Shown: piece by piece, positions 46,179 through 58,800 of the stretch
How positions within the stretch are numbered: position 1 is the stretch's first letter
Layout: each line of letters opens with the position of its first letter
Assembly (NCBI RefSeq): GCF_000226095.1
Contig: NC_016478.1
Coordinates: 858,001-922,000, forward strand
DNA: 64,000 bases
Direction of reading: 5' to 3'
Source: Thermothelomyces thermophilus ATCC 42464
Taxonomy: Eukaryota > Ascomycota > Sordariomycetes > Sordariales > Chaetomiaceae
Position numbers and translations under genes: made by a program
The notes under the pieces: generated by a model
Seen by the model: only the letters and a program-made list of their open reading frames with translations
Told to the model about the DNA's origin: nothing
Database searches by the model: none

Positions 46179-48983
46179 GTTCCTTTTGGCTTTTTGCACC
46201 TGCAATGGCCGTCTTTAGTTCCCTTCGTCCTCTTTACTTTCCCTTTTTTTTTTCCGCACCCCTTTACTCTGGAGAAGTGGTGAAGTGCCTATGGTTCAGG
46301 ATTGGGGTGTACGATGCTGCTCCTTGTTCGGGTCCACTGCTCTATTTTCTCGGATCCCAACTCCGGTCCCTCTTTGGCATGCTGTGAAGCAGCAAGGGGG
46401 CGGCATGATGATGACTTGTAGGGAACCTGGATGGGCCCAGAGATATTTTTTTTTTTTCTTTTTTCTTTTTTTTGGATCGATTCGGCAGATTCCACAGAAT
46501 CAGCCCTAGCTTGCGAGATCCTCCCTTGCTGGATGTCGCGGTATGGATGAGAGAAGCCATGCGTGCGCTAGACAACGCTGCACAGCCTCTCTGGCGAGCG
46601 GTATATCCCGCGCCAGGGCACGACAGAGCTGCTTCATACACAGTAAGCAGTGGCCGGGGGAAAGGGTCTGTGTGATGACCAACGAATGAGACCTCCTCAT
46701 CTGTTGTCTGTTGGGCGGCCGTCGACGGTCAGATATCACTCGCGTGCTACCGGGGAGTTGCTGGGTGACGGGGATACTTTTTTTTTTCGGTTTCTGTTGT
46801 GGACGTACATACATAGTACACCCCGTTCCTGGGAAAACAAACCGCGCCCTGGATCGCTGAGGGAGATAAACGAACCCCTGGGCTTATTGACATCTTTTCA
46901 CCTCTTTCAAGATATACTCGGGCCGACCGGTGAAGTCAGTCATGACTGGTCAACGGAAGGAAGTCCGTGGGTTCGGAGGCAGCCATTAGTGACTCGGGAA
47001 CCTTTCTGGCAGGACAGCCCAGTGGAGGGCTTAGCGTCCCAATTTCACCTGGCTAACCCCGGATTTCCCGAGGATTCGGGCCTTTGAGCCACGCATTGTA
47101 CTGTGTAAGGTATGTACAAGTATGTACAATTGTGATCTGTACGTACATGTATTTTGTGTCACGGACAGCATGGGCGGGCCTCGCTGCCGCTGCAGTGCAC
47201 GCTCATTTCTGGACCTGCAACACAATACACTACAGCGCATGTAATCCGTACAATAATGAAGTTAAACTATGAAGCGTGATGAGACGCGTCATCCAGGGAT
47301 GAGGAACTTGTTGGGGCGGCCAGACTAGTGCAACTCGCCGAGCCATGCGCTTGGTTCTGCCCGGACCGACCGGGCAACCCGGGGTGGGTTGGGGGGGGCG
47401 GGTGTGTGTTTTGGGCAGGTGGACGGGGCCGGGGAAGGCGCCAATGTCATCCGTCGGGCTGAGGGAGAGCGAAACGAGGGGGAAAAAGAAAGAGCAAACG
47501 GCGAACAGAAGGAGAGAAGGATGAGAAAAAAATTTTTTCTTTCCTCTCATTTCGACAAAACGAATACTGCGTAGCTAATGAGAGGGAAGGTAATGATGGA
47601 CAAAGCGACCCAGTTGGTAATGCTACGGAATCCTTTCCCGGTCCCACGGGCGGCACCGTTTGACGGTTGGGAAGGGCCAGAATGCGACGTTCGCAGGGGT
47701 CTCTAACACGGTGAAGGCAAGGTGAGTCGTTGGTGCAATGCTGTTTGTTCTCGGGAACTGGGGCCGAGTCGAGGTGGTTCCGACCGGTGAGGAATTGCGG
47801 CCGTGCTAGGCTTCTAGAATTGTTCTCTGGGTCCGCGCCGCATGGGTGGACCAGTTGTGCGTCGCCGTCAACTATTAAGGGAAGCTAACAGCTAACTAGT
47901 GGGGAGTACCATTGCTTCCCACGTGTCGTGGAGATGCACCTCCGTGGGCCTCTAGCTCTTGGCTTAAGCAAGCTCATTCAGCTCACCGGAGTGTATTCCG
48001 CGCCCTTCCGTGTACCACAGTATGTACTGTTGTCACTGCGAGTTGGTAGCAGAAGAACGACGCAAAGGCTGCTGCGCCCGCCTGGAAACTTCCGTCGTCA
48101 CTTTACACCTTGGAAAACACACATGCAGTGTGCATTGTGCACATTCCTTGCAGTGTGGCTCTCCGCCACGAGCATGCCAGCTCGACGCAGAGGTATGTAC
48201 TGTACTCTGTACTCCGTATGTATGTACATACACTATGTACAATCCTGGGCTATGAGTGTAGCACCGTCCATCCATACCCCCGAACTTTTTTTTTTTTCCT
48301 CGATGCGCGCAGCCCCCCCCCCCCCCCCCACCCCTGATAAGGCCGAGCCACGTTGCAGACTTGCCTTGTTGTAGGGATGGGGCTCCTGGTGGAGTATTGA
48401 TCGCCGAGGGTTTTGGGAGCGAGTGGTAGCCTGCTAAATTGAGCCTAGTCGCATCGCCGGGTCAGGTTCCGTTGGGCCTTCTGGAAATTTGGATCTGGGC
48501 TTAGCGTGTTTCCGGCGAAGGGAGCAGTGGAGCCTGCTCATTAACTTAGCTTGCTCTGCGCACACCACACCAGGTATCCAACCTCCGTTTTCACCGAGGC
48601 TCGTACTCGAACGGAGTACTTTACGCTAATGTACTCTACGGAATACGGGATGAGGTACCTTATGGACAATACACGTGCTTTGCACGTAAGGTAGGTAGTA
48701 AAGCCAACAGAGCCAGTACCACACGCTCTCTCAGGGCCATTGTGTATGTATATCTATATATATATGTGTGTGTGGGTATTTGCTTCGACACCAGAGGAGA
48801 GTACATGCGGCCACGAAACTCCCAAGGTACGTGTACCACTCATAACGGCCGCTGGCCTGGACGGATTGCCTATTGGCCCCTGTTGAGACGCTGCCACTGC
48901 TGACGCGGTGCATCGAAAACGGCCGTGCCGAACTACCACCTTTCTCCGTCTTGGCCGGTAACAAGCTGCGAGGGCGGCAATTT

Positions 48984-49005
48984 CCCCCCCCCCCCCCCCC
49001 CCCCC
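48984..49005. repeat. poly-C tract (22 C)
   Basis: The longest uninterrupted C-run in the window, followed by GGGG. It is a simple repeat and prone to sequencing and replication error. Confidence 0.9.
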
Positions 49006-49762
49006 GGGGCCCTTGTGGCATGACAAAACGCTGGCACGGTCGAATCACTTTCTGCTTCGATAACGTGATGGGAAACAAATGGCATTTTGTTTCCAAACCT
49101 GAAACCACCCTGGCTCGCTTTGCCGCAATCGCACTCTTTCGGGCTTGTTCGCAGCCAGTGCAGCGCTCGAATCGAGTGCAAAACATGCTTGCTTAGAGGA
49201 AATGACCCTCCACATGGCTGTGATTTGGAAAGCGATCGGTCGCCTCGGTCGATGATCAACTTGTAGTAGTGTAAACATAAGGTAAGGTACACAGTATTTG
49301 ATGAAATCTGTACTACTATGTTATTGTAGGTACATTAATAGTACACAAACTGGTGGACCCGACACACGACTGGCTTCCACGCCGTCGGTGACTCGACCGT
49401 CGCCGACGTCTTCAGATCCTGGTCCGGCTACGTGATTCGCAGCTGGCAGTTCCGATCCGGATGTGCCGCGTTTTGAACCCAGCAGACTGCACCCAGCCCG
49501 TCACACTAGACTCGTATAGTTAACTGCTCCGCTCGCGAAGAGTGCCGAGGAGTTAGTTACTCCGCATGAGCATTCCCGCGCTGGGTATCGCGAGACAGCA
49601 TGACATTGTGGCGAGAAAGAAACGAGCCTTGGGCTGGCCCATATCGGAACATGGCAGGTACCGATCTTGTCTAAGAACTAATGATTCGCTTAAAACCCTG
49701 GTTCTTCTCAGCAAATGGGCTGGCTGAACACCCAGCGTGCGTGCTCGAGGCTGGCAGATCAT

Positions 49763-49809
49763 GAATGTATGTACATACATAGATACAGTACATACATACA
49801 TACATTCAT
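49763..49809. repeat. GTATGTAC-type palindromic repeat, best hairpin copy
   Basis: The left arm AATGTATGTACATACAT and the right arm ACATACATACATACATT can pair around a short centre containing GATACAG. It is the clearest hairpin of the dispersed tetranucleotide family found between genes across the window. Confidence 0.75.
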
Positions 49810-52800
49810 GCCTACCTTACTTACCGAATGCATGGATATGACGTTGCCAATACGGGTGTGTTTCCGTACTGATAGACCTTCCGCTCCTCGCAGTTGCGCT
49901 AATGCAGGTACCGACACAACGCTCAAGCCCCTTCGGCAACGTGCGGCTCATCAGGCTCCGCCTGCAAGGAACGAAGCTTCAGCTCCCGTCAAGGCGACGG
50001 CCGAGAAGTCCACACACACACACTTGTATCGAGCTCTTTTTTCCTCTTTGTACATACAGAATAAATACGTACAAAACAACCCCTACACAGCGTTCCAAGT
50101 GCGTGCATATATGTATGCACTTGACACGGAGCGCCCTACTTTCTACTATCGATGTGTTCCGTCAACCTACCGCTAAAACATGGCTGCAAAAGGAAGTGAA
50201 CGAAAGTAAGGTACCAACTTAATTTTTTTTCTTTTTTTTTTCTTTTTTTTTTGGGGGGGGATGTTGTATCAATTGATGTGTGTATCACCTCAACACATGC
50301 GCGTGGAACCGTGCCTCGGACAACCCCTTAGCCCTTGACTACTGTCAGCTCTGCTCCTGTGGCTTCTTCGTCGAGTCTCGTAATGTTAGTGTGGTGTATC
50401 GAGTTTGCACGCCTACCCTCAGACTGCGAGCTCGTCATTTGGTGCCGCACAAAGCCTGTAGGATGGCGCCCATAGCACGTGGGCCGCGGTGTATGTCCGT
50501 CTGCATAGCCATCCTGGTGGAGACGCATCTCACCACTCTGAGGGTGGCGTGGACGGCCGGGGCTTCTACGGAGCATGCTCTGATATACAGGTAAGGGAAT
50601 GCCGTTCCTGCTGCGTCCCCTTATACACTAGTGTAGTGTACTCGAGGGATGTACATATGTGTTGAACATACATACGCACACAGTACACTAGCGAAGGGAG
50701 AAAAGTTCGAGAAGCACGCAAACTAACCAACTAGCTCGATCTACACTACTAGTACAGAGAATACACCATAAACCAAGCCGATTCAGGAGCTAAGGTGGAC
50801 CTCCTCCCCGCCAGCAGTTCTCAAACGCACGCCACCCCATGCCCGTAGGCAAGAGACGAAGCAAACAATACACTCATGCACTCGGGACCGTGACGATGTC
50901 GTGGCTGTGGTGCGAACCAGGCGGAGCCAGGCTGAGACCCACGAAGCCGAGCCCCTGAGGCGTCATCCACATCGGAATTCCCGTCATTTCAACAGAGTGC
51001 GGCGAAGAGAAGGCGTGCGTATCCCTGACGCCGTATTAGCTCCAGTTCGACCAGTCGGTGCTTGTGTATTAGTGTAGATGTCTAGAAATAGCTGCGACTG
51101 TGTGACGGAAGCGCCAAATCTTGGGCCCGAGTCGGTGCCATAGTGTAGACGACCCGAACCGGCAGCCGAGTCCCGTCGAATTAGCACAAAGACATTGCAT
51201 TCGTGCACCGAAGCACCAGAACACAAATATAAATATATGACAAGGATCGGCTCCGTGGGAAGCACACACCCGCATCGTCATCATCTACTCTGCCCTTGCG
51301 CGGAAAGAGGGTCGACGAATCGCAGAACCGTTCGTCACGAACGGCCCGCCAGAGGGTCAAGCTGGGTTTGTTTAACCAGTCGTCCCTGGCAAGGTGGCGG
51401 ATGGTTCTGGCCGATTTAGGTCAGTTCAAATAACTCCTGCGCAGGACGATTCCACATGAAAGCACGCCAGTGTGTGCCTGGCACCCGAACCTCCACGCAC
51501 GTGTAAAGCTTCCAGCCCTGGTAGTTATGTACAGATATACATTGTATGTACTGTACTGTACGTGCCACGGACACACACGGGTTACCAGCGATGCAGAACA
51601 CTGACCATTACGGATGTACAGTACTCCGTACCCTGCTCGAGATCGGTTTTCTGTCAATGACCCGGCCTAGACTCGTTTCTGCATTCGCGGATACTGACAG
51701 CTCGGCAGAGCCAGCACTTGACTTCAGCTGCTGTCGTAGGAGGCATGTGTTTTTGATGCCCTACAAGGGTCGCGGTGGGGTGTTTGAAGATTGCCAGGGG
51801 CACCTGCTGCCAGAAAGGTCGGTATGTATGTATGTATGTACTGTACAACACCGGTCTCCACGCTGTGAGACTTGGGCGATCCCGACCAAGGTGGCCGTCG
51901 TAGCGTACGGAGTATAGGTCACGTAACGGCAGAAACCCGTCCGGAGATAGTTGGACAGGGTTCAGCTCGCATCTCTCCGGCCGTTCTGTGCTACATACGG
52001 CCTCAACGCCCAGAACCCAAGGGGGAAGTTGCATACGCTGAACGAAGACCCCGAGAGGGGCGCCGTCATGTACGGACGCAACAGGGGCATTTCCGCGCGT
52101 AGGACCCGCGACACTCATTGCCCAAGACAGAGCGCAGTGACTCGAATGGCGTTGCAATCTCGATGTGGCAGTTCTCGTTTGGCCAAGCGCCCGCCGAGCT
52201 GTGTGTTGTCGGCCCCGGCCCCTCGGCCGACCGGGGGGGTGGGAAGGGGGGATGCTGAGCGGTGCGGACAGCGTTTTGGTTGCTGCTTGCACTCTCATGC
52301 ATGTCAAGTTTGGGATATTGGGCATCATCGCATCGGCCTCGTCATGTAGCGTGCTTCTTTGGGGTGCTTCTGGGTCTCTTCACCTTGGCTGGGAGGCGCC
52401 AGCAAATCCGTCGCATGCGGGGCTGTAATGGAAACTTCCCTCACCGCCGTCTTACCGACGATGATGTTGTCGTCCCACCTCCGCGTCGACTGGCCGCCCC
52501 GGCATCTCGACCACTGCTGCACAAGCTGCCTGGTGCTTGACCACGGCCGGGCCATGGTGTGTATCTGCGAGGCGAGGCCCGTTACCGGGTCGCCTTGCGC
52601 TGCTGCCGCCCGCATATCTCCTTTGTTTTGCGTACTGCGTAACGTTGCTGAAGTTGCTGAAAACGGTGTGTGGCCCGCCGGCCGACATCAGACAAGTTGA
52701 CTTTGGTCGCATGTACTCTGTAGAATCTTGATCGAGAACCAACTGCTCGTGTTTTCTCCTATTCGCGTAGTCATCGGTACGGAATACATTGCAAACCCCA

Positions 52801-55800
52801 GCTGTGCCGTTCTCCACCCTCGTGGCCGCTCCGCATCGATCTCGAGCCAGCGCGTCGTCACGCGGGATCCCCGCCAGCCAATGGTATCCGCTCTTTGTTT
52901 GAAGACTCTGGCCTCACATCGATGACAGCTTCAATTGAAGCCACGAGTTTGAAACTTCTGCGTACAGGTTCATCCCATTATGGTTCGGGCCCCGTTTCTT
53001 CGGCGGATGGCGACCATGGTGAATGCTTTGGACGTGTTAGGGTTAAGATGTTGAGAGAGCATCCTCAGAGCATCCTCCAACCAGACCGTACGATGTAAAT
53101 GCACCCATGTGTGGGGTCCAGAGGGCTGCCTATCAGAGTAGCTTTGACTGTCGCGCCCAACTACGGGTCGGTGGTTCGATCCAGAAGCGTGCCGCATGCA
53201 TCATGACGTCCGACATCGAGGATGCACTCACTGCCTGCGAGACATGGGCGCGGGTGCTCAGATTCGACCATGGCTTCAAGATGCTGAAGCCACGCTGGCA
53301 GGGCCTGATGCGACGCATACCCTAGCGCGGTCAATTTCCCGTCTTTGTCGCCGATTCACTTGATGTCACACATAATTATGACTCCGTGGCTTTAGGACCA
53401 AATTATTTCATGCTCCCCGACGAGCTGAAATCTTTTGCGGCCGACGGGCTCTCGTCGCCCTCGCGCCCCGGTGCTACCGATCCCGGAGGCCGGGCCAAGC
53501 GTCGAGTAACTCCCAAGCGCACGCGGGATCGCTGGCCACGGACTGCGTAGGCTCCGGTTGGTCCACACCCGACCGAGGGCGGACGGGCTTCATCGCTATC
53601 GGGGCGAGCCCTAAGAATAGGAGTCATCGATGCAGTGCCACGACAACCTGCGGGGCCAGGGACGTCTCCCGTGCAGCGCCCAGGTGCATGCATGGCTCTC
53701 TCGGGGACGCAATGCAATCCTATGGGTCGGGGTTTGTATCTAAGAGGGTTCTTCCTCCCTTGCTGTTTCATTGCTCGGACTTAGCAATGCACCCACCTTA
53801 GATTGGTATTTCCGTGGGCATGATGCGCGATTTCCAGTTGTGGGTGGTACTGTCAGTTTGTGATGTTTCTTTGGTCTGGCGCGAACGTGACCGAATACTC
53901 TCGGGCGGGGTGGGCGCCCAAACAACGCAGAGTCGACGGGCAAACGGACCGGCCAGAAACCGGTGAAATGGGCTTCGTTGGGTTCAGGTAACCCTCGGAA
54001 GGCGCAGGCTCAAAGAAGTGGGAAGGCGGAACCGTCGGATCACGGTGTGAAATCGGACCTTCTTGTTTGCGCAACGTGAATTTAACTCCCGGAATGAAAC
54101 TTCTATGTTAGAGAATAGGATTCGGATCCAGACAAAACTCCCGACTCCATGGTCTGGGCTTTCTCTTGTCAGCGGAAACAGTCCGTCATGTGGTTGACGG
54201 ATGCGCCCTTTTACAGAGTAGGTACCTGATGATTCATATGCAATGTGCGGATGAATGTACTCGAGCTCGTTGCTACCCGCCCTCGGGCGGACGGACTGGC
54301 CTTGTTGCACTGACGTTTCGTGCTTTCCTTCCAGAGGCATACGATGAGGCGGGCTTCTCTTAAGTGCCCTTCTTAAGGTACCTGAAAATGAGGCGAGGTG
54401 CCTCGTAGCTTTGTAAGTGAGCCCGTATTATACTCTTTAGTGGCTGGTCAGGTATGTATGTACCTGCCGTACCGAAGGTAACTTAATCCGAGGTACGGAT
54501 TATTCAGATAGGTACCTGATCTTTGGACCGACCTGTCTTTGATCAATTTCAGAGCAAAGCTTTCCTGATTTATCCAGAGTGTCCCTGCGATTATTCCCAT
54601 TTTGGTGGGGTTTCGGGAGGTTGGCAACCTGCATGTGTGCGCCGGAATTTTTGGGTCCTTCCATTTCCGGGTTCCGGCTTGTTTTTGGAACGCATGAGAA
54701 TGGCCATCCACACGAACTCCTTGATTCAAGCAGCCAGGGCGATCTTTGGAAAGCTTCCCGTCGGCCGCTCTCCGTTCGGCTCACTCCCGTCGTTTTGTGT
54801 CCTTCATTAACCATGCTGATCTACGGCAAAAAAAAAATCTTTCCGGGTTGTTTTGCAAAAGCGTCATTGCATCCATGATCAGTGTTCCGAATGGGGAACT
54901 CAAGTCCTGATGTCCCTTCCGCTCTGACACATGGTCCTATCCTTTCAAGAAAACTACCAACTACCTTCGAGCCTACTTTTTTGGGAGACCTTTGGGGACT
55001 AGAATACCCGACAGAGTATGGATTACCTACCTAGGTACCTATCTCGATTAGTATACATTCTTAGTAAGGTAAAGGAGTAGTGGAATTTCCATGCTCTAGG
55101 ACACGGTTCACGAGCGCGTGAGGTGAGCACCGTGAAATACGGAGCATGATCGTGATTTGCCAAATGTACCGGTATGTACATACCCGCATACGCTCAATGT
55201 ACATACATACGGTACGCGTATATCAGGTAAGTGCAGAGGACCCGTTCGAGTCGATTCAGAGTGTGGCCTTGACAATGCCGCTCTGTCTAGAGATGATGTT
55301 CTGGCCAGGCACACAGCAACTGTGACCCTGCAAAGTGTATGCATGCGCAGCTCTGCCCGCTCACATCATACGGCCCTCCACCGAAGCTGACGGCCACGCA
55401 GGCACCACAAAGCTCATTTTTGGTCCAGGCAGCGCACCGGATATCTTGGTGCGCACCGAACGTTGCACAACTTGCAATGGTGTGCTTCGTACAGCGTAAG
55501 ATACGCCGAGGTGTCAGCTAATGGAAATCTGGCCGTCTCCGTGTTCTGGCAAACGGACAAGGGAATGAGCCCCATACACAGCGCCAAGACCAAAACGGAG
55601 GGCGTCCAGGGGTAACTACCTTGGGTACATTGGGTCTTGGTACCGTGCCTGAGGAACCCGAAGCTAACACAAGGGTCCGGGGTGCAGCCGAGCAGGGGTA
55701 GGGCGAAGAGATGCCTCCCATTATTTTGTTTCCCTGGTCTTTGCTGCAATCTGATCCCTTTCTTATAAGCCCGACGGCTCCCTTCCCGTCTCGACTCTCT

Positions 55801-58800
55801 CCTTGGTTTCTCATCACAACTCTCCCACCCTTTTCAACGGGTTTGTCCCTTCGGGTCTCTGGCAATCTTTGGCGCTTGCAAGCCTACACTTAGCCCAGTG
55901 TCTTGTGACGTTGTGATCTGGTTTCCACAAAACTGACGCGCCGGCTAAAAAACTCCGAACCCCAAGGGAAAAGGAATACAACCGTCCCAAGGCACGAGAA
56001 CACACACCCGACGAAGACCTAGCGCTCTCACCAGCGTATCGGCTGCGCCTCGTTTCGAAGAACCGATATCCGACTGTTGCGGACTCGGAGCCCTTGGCCA
56101 CACGAGTGGCCATCGTTTGATCCTTATCTCGCCCTACTTGCGCTCGGTGTCACCTTCGGCTGGACCCATTGACAAACGTCAGACCAGCCACACTCATCTG
56201 AGGTGTCCCTGCATACGACCCGGTAACTGGCCCACACCTGGTCGCACCTCTACTCTGTCGCCGGACGGGATCATTTGAATGTGAGTCACTGCTCCCGGAT
56301 CTTTCAAGGAGGTGGGAGGTAATTTCGGTTTGGTTGCTGGTGCCATTGGCTTCGGGACCTCACCGAGATGACTTTCTCGAGCCAGTGCCTGCGTGCACAT
56401 ACATATGCGTGTCGTGGAGGACTCGGTCGCTGACATGTACCTACCCCTTCAGCTCCATCTCCGGTCGCACTCGTACCACCACCATGATTGCTTCACCGTC
56501 CGATCAGTTCTCCAACTTTGGCAGGGGTGCCTATGATACGACAGGTGTTCCCAAGCCGCCACCGCCTAAGCCCAGGTAGGAGCGGTCTCGAGAACATGCC
56601 ACCGAAATGCAGTCGATGCACATCCCTTGATTTGCGTTGATGCAGATCATGTGTGCGCGCGGCAACCAATTCAAGTGCGAGCGACGGCAACCGACGGCAA
56701 CCGACGCCATCGGGCAAGCTGCAGCTTTGCACCTCGACGGATTGTCTCGACTTCGCCGGTCACAAGCGCCTCCTTTCTTATCATTCTCGACCTTTTACTA
56801 TACTCGACTTTTAATCACTCTTGAACCTGCAACAACTTCGATCTTGATCTCGGATGGCGCGGGCCGTTCATTCCGGTACAACATTCTAATCAACCATTCC
56901 TCGCACGATATACATTTTGGGCTCGCAGCCGCTTGCTCTTTTGCTTCCCAGTAGCAACGATTACGGAGAGAGGCTTCATTTCCGGCGGTATCATTCCTCT
57001 TTCGACTGGCACGGCGTTCAGAAATATAGACGGGACGGACTTGGGTTTTCCGGCGGCGTGACTTGGTCACTTTGTTTCCGCACACCACACATCAGCAATG
57101 CGGTGCCGGCACAACGAGCTGGCGCGGCACGCACCTGGACCCGAAAACATCATCAACGCCCTTTTCTACTCGAGCGATGGCAGCCACCTAATCTTACATG
57201 CCGATGACGGTGTCACAGCTCCGTTGCAATTCCAATCAGCTGCAGCCGTCTCGCTACCCTAATTGGTTCGATCGCGCTCTCCGATTTTGAGCGGGCACAA
57301 GATGTTTTCGGGCGGACGAGGATGAACAGGCACGCGCCCCTTTTTATTTCGAGTTTGGTCATGGGATGTTTTTGGTTGTCTACGGGAAAGATTTTGTGGG
57401 CGGGCAAAAAAAAGAACTGATTTGGCATATAGACTTTTCCCTTGTTTTCTATATCCCTGTAACACTTTTTTTTTCTTCGATGGCTCTGGCCCCTCGCGGG
57501 GACAGGTCATCAACACCACGCAACGACCCTTTTCCTATTCACCCCATGTTTTCATTGAATGTACACAAGATGCTTGGAGCGGAGGAGTTTTTTGCCATTC
57601 AGGCCACGAAGGGTGCTGGGCTGGCCCTGGGTACACCAAAGATACCCCTGGTGTTTTAGACAAAAATGTACACTACAAAGAGACGGGCTACACAGCTCAG
57701 AGCTTGGCTTGAGGTGGTGCTTATTCCAAATACCTAATCAATACGCTCTAATATGCTCAGGCAGTTACACTGTGACAAGTGCTTGCGTCGATGTCGACAA
57801 CCGAGCTAGATAACCGAGTGGCTGAAAGGCTGGTCATGTGGTTGACCATCACAACAGGTGCCAGGGAATAAAAGGCAAAAAAGAAGAGAGAAAGAGCGAG
57901 AGAGAGAATCGAAGTAGGGTTAACCGATTAGGGTGAAAGACTCTTTTTTTTTCTCTCGGCGAGCGATTCGTGGTTACCAATGGCTTTGCAGTCTCAGGTT
58001 ACACAGCGGTTCTCGCACCGAAGTGGTTTCACAAGAGGCAAGGAAAAAAAGAAAAGCGAGAAAAAAATGGAAAGGGAAGCGAGGAGACGAAATGGAAGGA
58101 CTTGTGCCAACGGCAAGACACCCTCCACCATATGTCATCGCAGTCATCTCCTGCGTACTTCCATCATTCTAGAGCTCCAAGTGTCAAGAACGGCATACAG
58201 CGCGTAGTACAGAGTACTGCGCAGTAAGCACGGCAGCGTCCTCCACCGTAAGCCATGCTTCCGGGATGGGATGGGACGGGACAGTCCTCTCAACTCCGGG
58301 TACCCGGAAGGCTGTCCGATACGACACTACTCTGGTAGTGTAGGGCACGAGGGAAGCAGGGGAGTCGCTTCGCTCGGACGCCTTCTTCGGCGGGTCCGGG
58401 AATGCCGAGGCGGGCCCCGCGGCGTTCCGGCCGGTTCCTGTTTCCGGGCTTGGCCAACCGAGCGGCGAGGGGATCAAGAGAGCCACCCGCCACGTTTGTG
58501 CTTTTTTCTTCCTTTCATTTCTCTTCTTCTTTTCTTCTTCTTTTTTTCCTTTTTGCTTTTTACTTTTTTTCTTTTCCTTTTCCTTTTCCTTATTTTTTTT
58601 GGTAGGAGAAGTGGGCTGTGGGTTGGTTTACACGGAGGCAGACGCCCAAGATAACTCGTTACTGCGGTCATGCAACCCGACCGCTGCATGCCGAATTGGC
58701 GTGCTCGGTGTTTGTGCGTCGGGCAAGGATAGCGACGGCTGCGGAACCAAAATAAGTCGTTACAGTGTATCATTTGCGATGTTGGGCTAACACCACCACG

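Noticed and set aside
51654-52328. A 224-codon minus-strand frame in the gene-poor block
   Set aside because: It runs through a GTATGTAC repeat (reading YSTYIHTY) and has no recognisable domain or coding-like composition.
53120-53185. A T-arm-like GGTTCGATCC
   Set aside because: No matching acceptor and anticodon stems exist in the 80 bases upstream.
57805-57870. A tRNA-Ser/Leu-like stretch (ACCGAGTGGCTGAAAGGC)
   Set aside because: It resembles a D-arm region, but no acceptor stem, anticodon arm or T arm can be folded around it.
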